From the NCBI GenBank assembly GCA_001795245.1, contig MGOD01000121.1, positions 14,448 to 32,484 of the forward strand: a stretch of 18,037 nucleotides of DNA, in the 5' to 3' direction. The notes below the pieces were generated by a model. It ran no database searches. It worked only from the letters and a program-made list of their open reading frames with translations, and was not told the origin of the DNA. Positions 14,624 through 18,037 of the stretch are shown here, one piece after another. Each line of letters starts with the position of its first letter. The stretch's first letter is position 1. The position numbers were made by a program, and so were the translations under genes. The stretch comes from Chloroflexi bacterium RBG_16_70_13 (GTDB taxonomy: Bacteria; Chloroflexota; Limnocylindria; Limnocylindrales; CSP1-4).

Positions 14624-16072
14624 ATGAAGCGACGGGCAGGCGGCACCGCACCCGGCACGGATCCGGGGGATGCCATGGACGTGATGAGCGGGGCGACGGC
14701 CGCCGGGGCCGGCCCGACCAGCTATGCGAGCTCCGGCGATTCCGGGGCCGGCGGGGCCGAGCTCCTCGAGGATCGAACGCTGAACCTCTCCGGCGGCGGC
14801 CACGGCCGCCGCTTCGGGCTGTCGGTACCCGGCGCCGTGGTCGGGTCCTTCCTCGTGGCGGCTCTTGCCCTCGGCGCGGCCCTCGGGCCGATGGCGACGA
14901 AGCCCGCCAACGACGCCGGCTCGAATGCCGATACGGCCTACAACGAGCCCACCGACAAGGTGGACGGCGAAGAGCATCCCGACAAGACCGGCGGCGTCGA
15001 TGAGCCGGTGAAGACCGACGACGCGAGCGAGCCGGACAAGACCGCGGCGCCCGACCAGAGCGAGAAGCCGGAGCCGACCGAGGCCCCGGCGCCCGAGTCG
15101 AAGACCCTCGAGCTGGTTCTCGCCCTCGACGGCCGCGCTGTCGTCATCGAGTGGTCGGCCTGCGACGTCGATGGCTTCCTGGCCTACAAGGTCGTCCGCT
15201 CCAAGGACGAGCACGCGAACTGGCCGCTCGGCGCCGGCGACTCGCTCGCCGCGGCGATCGGCGATGCCTCGACAACCCGTTTCGTGGATGCTGACGTCGA
15301 CGCCGGCCGGACGTATACCTACCGGGTCATCGCCCTGCGCGAGTGGAACGGCGAGACCGTCGCCGGCTGCAGCAGCTACGCCACGCCGATCGCGATTCCG
15401 GCGCCCACGCCCAAGCCCGAGCCGACCGACGACGGCAGGGCGGTGATGTCAATCAGCGTCGTGATCAAGGAAGGCCATCCGTTCATCGACTGGACGGCCT
15501 GCACCGGCGTCGACTTCGACTACTACAAGGTCGTCCGCTCGATGGACTCGACGGTGACCTGGCCGGTCGGCGACAACGACTCCAAGGTCGCCGCCGTTGG
15601 CAAGGACGGCGAGACGAAGGCCTGGGACACGAACGCCCCTGGCGGCAAGAAGGTCTACTACCGGGTCTTCTGCGTCCGCGAGACCGAGTCCGGCTCGGTC
15701 GCCGTGGCCGCGACGGCGGTCAAGGGCATCGAGACGCCCGAGACCGAGCCGGCCCCGGATCCCGTCGCCCTCGGCTTCGAGGTCGACGTCACGGGCGAGG
15801 GCGTGGTCCTCCACTGGGAAGGCTGCTCGAGCGACGTCTTCGCCTTCTACAAGGTCGTCCGGTCGTTCACCAACGAGAACCCGTCGTACCTGCCGGGCAC
15901 CGACGGCACCCAGGTCATCGGGGTCATCGAGAACCGCAGCACGACGCAGCTGACGGACGGAGCCGTCGAGTCCGGCGACACGATCTACTACCGCGTCCAG
16001 GCCATCGGCTACTGGTACGGGCAGAAGATCCTCCTCGGCCAGACGGCGGTCATCGCCGTGACGATCCCGTAG
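14624..16072 (+). CDS. Membrane-anchored protein with three fibronectin-III-like repeats
   Basis: The 482-residue product has a cytoplasmic Gly/Ala/Ser-rich segment (1-62) and one membrane helix (about 67-88, VPGAVVGSFLVAALALGAALG). A charged linker full of DK, DE and EP pairs (about 100-160) follows, then three related domains at about 161-258, 274-368 and 381-481. Each repeat has a W-x-x-C strand end (WSAC, WTAC, WEGC), the motif YKVVRS at 188-193, 301-306 and 409-414, and a late strand of the form YxYRV/YYRV. This is the fibronectin type III pattern. It is probably a surface protein with a long acidic spacer; its binding partner is unknown. ATG 14624 is chosen for AAAGGGAG seven bases upstream. 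An in-frame ATG at 14393 would translate through the structured leader and lacks a Shine-Dalgarno. Confidence 0.82.
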   Translation: MKRRAGGTAPGTDPGDAMDVMSGATAAGAGPTSYASSGDSGAGGAELLEDRTLNLSGGGHGRRFGLSVPGAVVGSFLVAALALGAALGPMATKPANDAGSNADTAYNEPTDKVDGEEHPDKTGGVDEPVKTDDASEPDKTAAPDQSEKPEPTEAPAPESKTLELVLALDGRAVVIEWSACDVDGFLAYKVVRSKDEHANWPLGAGDSLAAAIGDASTTRFVDADVDAGRTYTYRVIALREWNGETVAGCSSYATPIAIPAPTPKPEPTDDGRAVMSISVVIKEGHPFIDWTACTGVDFDYYKVVRSMDSTVTWPVGDNDSKVAAVGKDGETKAWDTNAPGGKKVYYRVFCVRETESGSVAVAATAVKGIETPETEPAPDPVALGFEVDVTGEGVVLHWEGCSSDVFAFYKVVRSFTNENPSYLPGTDGTQVIGVIENRSTTQLTDGAVESGDTIYYRVQAIGYWYGQKILLGQTAVIAVTIP

Positions 16073-16099
16073 CGTCCGGGATCGGAACCCAGGGCGTCG

Positions 16100-16174
16100 G
16101 GGACGGACGGGTGTCGGCCATGGTCCCGCTCGCGGCAGTACCGCTGGGCGATGGCCCGACCATCCATCCGTCCC
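16100..16174. repeat. Imperfect inverted repeat between FN3-like and sigma genes
   Basis: GGGACGGACGG at 16100-16110 continues to CCAT at 16118-16121. The right arm, 16151-16174, is its reverse complement apart from two mismatches and two single-base bulges. The arms enclose a small GCGG/CCGC hairpin (16132-16144). It starts 27 bases after the FN3-like stop and ends just before a TACCGT box, so it may be the terminator of one gene, a regulatory site of the next, or both. Confidence 0.45.
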
Positions 16175-16180
16175 TACCGT
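16175..16180 (+). promoter_or_regulatory. Possible -10 box (TACCGT) of the sigma-factor gene
   Basis: TACCGT lies ten bases before the ATG at 16191, predicting a leader of about four bases. No -35 is recognisable. ECF sigma genes are often self-transcribed from a different promoter type, which I could not identify here. Confidence 0.25.
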
Positions 16181-16190
16181 CCGACTCCCG

Positions 16191-16814
16191 ATGGTTGCCG
16201 GTCCCAGCACGACACGGATGGATCCGGCCCGGGAGCAGGCCCTCGTGGCCCGCGCCCGGGCCGACGCTTCGGCGTTCGGCGAGCTCTACGACTGGTACCT
16301 GCCCCGCATCCACGGCTTCATCGCCCGCCGGGTGGAGGACCGGGCGGTGACCGAAGATCTCACGGCCACGACGTTCGAGCGGGCCCTGGGCGCCGTTCGG
16401 CGGGCCGACTTCCGGAACGAATCGTTCGGCGGCTTCCTCTACCGCGTCGCGGCCAACGCGATCGTCGACCATGCCCGTCGCAGCCGCTGGACGGTGCCCC
16501 TGGGCGCCCGGGCGAGCGACTACGCCGGCCTCGACGGCGGCGAGCCCGTGGGCCGGGACGACGCCACCCTCAGCGACGACTCGGCGACGCGTGCGTTCGC
16601 CTCGGCACTTGACCGCGACGTCCTCCGGCGGGCCCTGCTTGGCCTGCCCGAGGCACACCGGCGGCTTATCGTCCTGAAGTTCTACGACGGTCTCGAGCCC
16701 GACGAGCTGTGCGCGGCCGTCGGCTGCTCGCGGGCGACCCTCGCGGTCAAGCTCCACCGGGCGCTTCGGGCCCTCCGCGCGGCCATGGCCCTGGAAACGA
16801 CCGATGCCGCCTGA
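16191..16814 (+). CDS. ECF-type RNA polymerase sigma factor
   Basis: The 207-residue protein directs RNA polymerase to a dedicated promoter set. Region 2 spans FGELYDWYLPRIHGFIARRVEDRAVTEDLTATTFERAL, ending in FGGFLYRVAANAIVDHARR, the -10-binding part. An acidic linker (about 115-140) joins it to region 4, LRRALLGLPEAHRRLIVLKFYDGLEPDELCAAVGCSRATLAVKLHRALRALRAAM, with a clear helix-turn-helix for the -35 element. Region 3 is absent, as expected for this class. ATG at 16191 is used; ATG 16218 (MDPAREQALVARA) is an equally good start by protein content. The next gene, encoding a FecR-like membrane protein, overlaps it by 11 bases, so the pair is translationally linked, and the partner probably controls this sigma factor. 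The signal and regulon are unknown. Confidence 0.92.
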   Translation: MVAGPSTTRMDPAREQALVARARADASAFGELYDWYLPRIHGFIARRVEDRAVTEDLTATTFERALGAVRRADFRNESFGGFLYRVAANAIVDHARRSRWTVPLGARASDYAGLDGGEPVGRDDATLSDDSATRAFASALDRDVLRRALLGLPEAHRRLIVLKFYDGLEPDELCAAVGCSRATLAVKLHRALRALRAAMALETTDAA

Positions 16815-18037
16815 GGACCCCAAGGACGGCCGCCGCTCCCCCGAGGCGTTTGACGACGTGTCGGCCGACGCGGACTTCGGCGCCCTCGAGGCCGAGCTGA
16901 TGGCCGCCGGCGCCCGCGCCCGGCGAGGACGACCGGGCGCCCCGACTCCGGCCTTCGCGGCCGCGCTCCGGGAACGACTCCTGGGCTCGTTCGCTGCCCT
17001 GGACCTTGGGGTGGCCGGGTTCGACGTCGCCGCCGATGTGGCTGGGGCCGACGTGACCGGGGCCGACGTGACCGGGGCCGACGTGGCCTGGGGGGTGGCG
17101 GCGACCAAGGCCTGGCCGGCCGCGAGGACGAGCGGCTCGACCTCGTCGCGAGCTCGCGGCGCCGACGAACCCCGGATCCGACCCTTCCCGACCGGGCCGG
17201 TGGACCATGCTCCGGCCCGGCTCAGCGTTCGCACCTCGCTGCGGACGCCGACCGTCCTGCCGGCGCCGCGCTGGTCGATCCTTGCGGCCGCGGCCGCGAT
17301 CGTCGTGGCCGTCGTCGGCCTCAACGCCGGCATCCTGTTCCCCGCCCCGCCCGTCTCGCGCGTCACCGCTGCGACCGGCGCGGAGCTCGTCCGCGACGGC
17401 CGGGCCACGCCGCTCACCGCGGGCAGTGAGCTCCTCCCGGCCGACGAGATCAGGGTCGCCGCGGCGGGTTCCGTCGCGCTCACGCTGGGCGACAACCGGA
17501 TCCGTCTCGACGGCGGTGCCGACGTTCGCCTGACGACCATCGAGCGCTCACGGATCGAGGTCGACCAGGTCGCCGGCCGGGGCTGGCACCGGGTCGTCCT
17601 GCCGGACGGTGGACGGTACGTCGTCACCACGGGCGCCGTCTCCTGGACGGCGCTCGGGACGGCCTTCGACCTCGAGCGGAGCGGCGCGGGCGCGGCCGGC
17701 GGGGACGTCGTCCACGAGCTCTCGGTCCAGCACGGGGTCGTGGCCGAGGGGCCCGGCCTGCGGATGACGATCGACGAGGGTCGCGGCGCGACCCTTCGCC
17801 TCGACGGCGCCCTCACCGTGACGACCGCCGAGATCAGCCCGGCAACCGCAGTGGCCGACCCGTGGATCCACGCCAACGCCGCCGAAGACGGCGCGGACGG
17901 CCTGCCCCTCGGCCTGCTCGACGGCATCGACCTCGCCGTCGCCAGCGCGGTCCCGACGCCCTCCTCGACGCCGCGCCCGGTCCCGACGGCGGGCCCGACC
18001 GAGACGCCGGTCATCACCGCCGCGCCGACGGTCGCCC
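16804..18037 (+). CDS. FecR-like transmembrane regulator, probable partner of the sigma factor (partial)
   Basis: The frame runs 411 codons and leaves the window without a stop. A cytoplasmic part (about 1-158) contains an N-terminal acidic segment and, at about residues 76-95, a short tandem repeat of the form GADVT. One membrane helix follows near 158-178 (WSILAAAAAIVVAVVGLNAGILF). The outer part, about 190-330, has FecR-domain features: ATGAELVRDGRATPLTAGSEL, DEIRVAAAGSVALTLGDNRIRLDGGADVRL, then VVTTGAVSWTALGTAFDLE and VQHGVVAEG. A Pro/Thr-rich tail begins near 380. The arrangement resembles FecR/anti-sigma proteins that bind a sigma factor inside and sense a signal outside. I see no clear zinc anti-sigma (ZAS) motif. 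ATG 16804 has GGAA eight bases upstream and overlaps the sigma stop. Confidence 0.78.
   Translation, partial: MPPEDPKDGRRSPEAFDDVSADADFGALEAELMAAGARARRGRPGAPTPAFAAALRERLLGSFAALDLGVAGFDVAADVAGADVTGADVTGADVAWGVAATKAWPAARTSGSTSSRARGADEPRIRPFPTGPVDHAPARLSVRTSLRTPTVLPAPRWSILAAAAAIVVAVVGLNAGILFPAPPVSRVTAATGAELVRDGRATPLTAGSELLPADEIRVAAAGSVALTLGDNRIRLDGGADVRLTTIERSRIEVDQVAGRGWHRVVLPDGGRYVVTTGAVSWTALGTAFDLERSGAGAAGGDVVHELSVQHGVVAEGPGLRMTIDEGRGATLRLDGALTVTTAEISPATAVADPWIHANAAEDGADGLPLGLLDGIDLAVASAVPTPSSTPRPVPTAGPTETPVITAAPTVA
17044..17088 (+). repeat. 15-bp tandem repeat, three copies, in the FecR-like gene
   Basis: GGGGCCGACGTGACC is repeated exactly at 17044-17058 and 17059-17073, with a third copy at 17074-17088 differing by one base (GGCC for GACC). 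A more decayed unit precedes at 17029-17043. It keeps frame and encodes GADVT pentapeptides in the cytoplasmic segment. Confidence 0.85.

Overview
The window is a high-GC bacterial chromosome segment with tightly packed genes and many GTG/TTG starts. I see no plasmid, phage, insertion sequence, CRISPR array, tRNA or rRNA. The gene mix suggests a high-GC, probably monoderm soil or freshwater bacterium: PaaABCD with a TetR-type PaaR, lipoproteins with Pro/Ser/Thr-rich stalks, an ECF sigma factor with a FecR-like partner, and leaderless promoters. My best guess is Chloroflexota of the Limnocylindria type, with Actinomycetota as the alternative. This placement is inference only.

Layout. 65-865 (+) is a LigB-type extradiol dioxygenase. 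893-2449 (-) is a membrane diguanylate cyclase with intact GGDEF and inhibitory RxxD sites. 2589-4364 (-) is a serine beta-lactamase-like hydrolase. 4434-4814 (-) is an A-type Fe-S carrier with a clear promoter and a hairpin after it. 5051-5638 (+) is a degenerate GGDEF protein that has lost the catalytic residues but kept the RxxD site. 5670-6899 (-) is a 3-oxoadipyl-CoA thiolase (PaaJ/PcaF type) and 6921-7646 (-) a lipoprotein. 7647-8069 has no gene. 8070-9179 (-) is a PaaH-type 3-hydroxyacyl-CoA dehydrogenase. 9239-9915 (-) is an ArsR repressor plus VOC protein operon with its operator between the -35 and -10. 10043-11044 (+) is a secreted protein of unknown function behind a perfect palindrome.

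11054-14316 (-) is the core locus: paaR-paaA-paaB-paaC-paaD, in which every junction is a 4-nt stop/start overlap, transcribed from a promoter whose start region carries a PaaR-type operator. 14624-16072 (+) is a membrane-anchored protein with three fibronectin-III-like repeats behind a leader that can fold into an 11-bp closed multi-stem structure. 16191-16814 (+) is an ECF sigma factor, overlapped by a FecR-like membrane protein that runs off the window end.

How they fit together. PaaABCD opens the aromatic ring of phenylacetyl-CoA as an epoxide, and PaaH and PaaJ carry out the last two steps to succinyl-CoA and acetyl-CoA. The reductase PaaE, the ligase PaaK and the isomerase/hydrolase/hydratase genes PaaG, PaaZ and PaaF are not in the window. 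A second theme is cyclic-di-GMP: one apparently active synthase and one candidate I-site receptor. A third is promoter architecture: several monocistronic genes have a TAnnnT box just before the start codon, predicting leaderless transcripts, while operon-internal genes use Shine-Dalgarno sites or overlaps.
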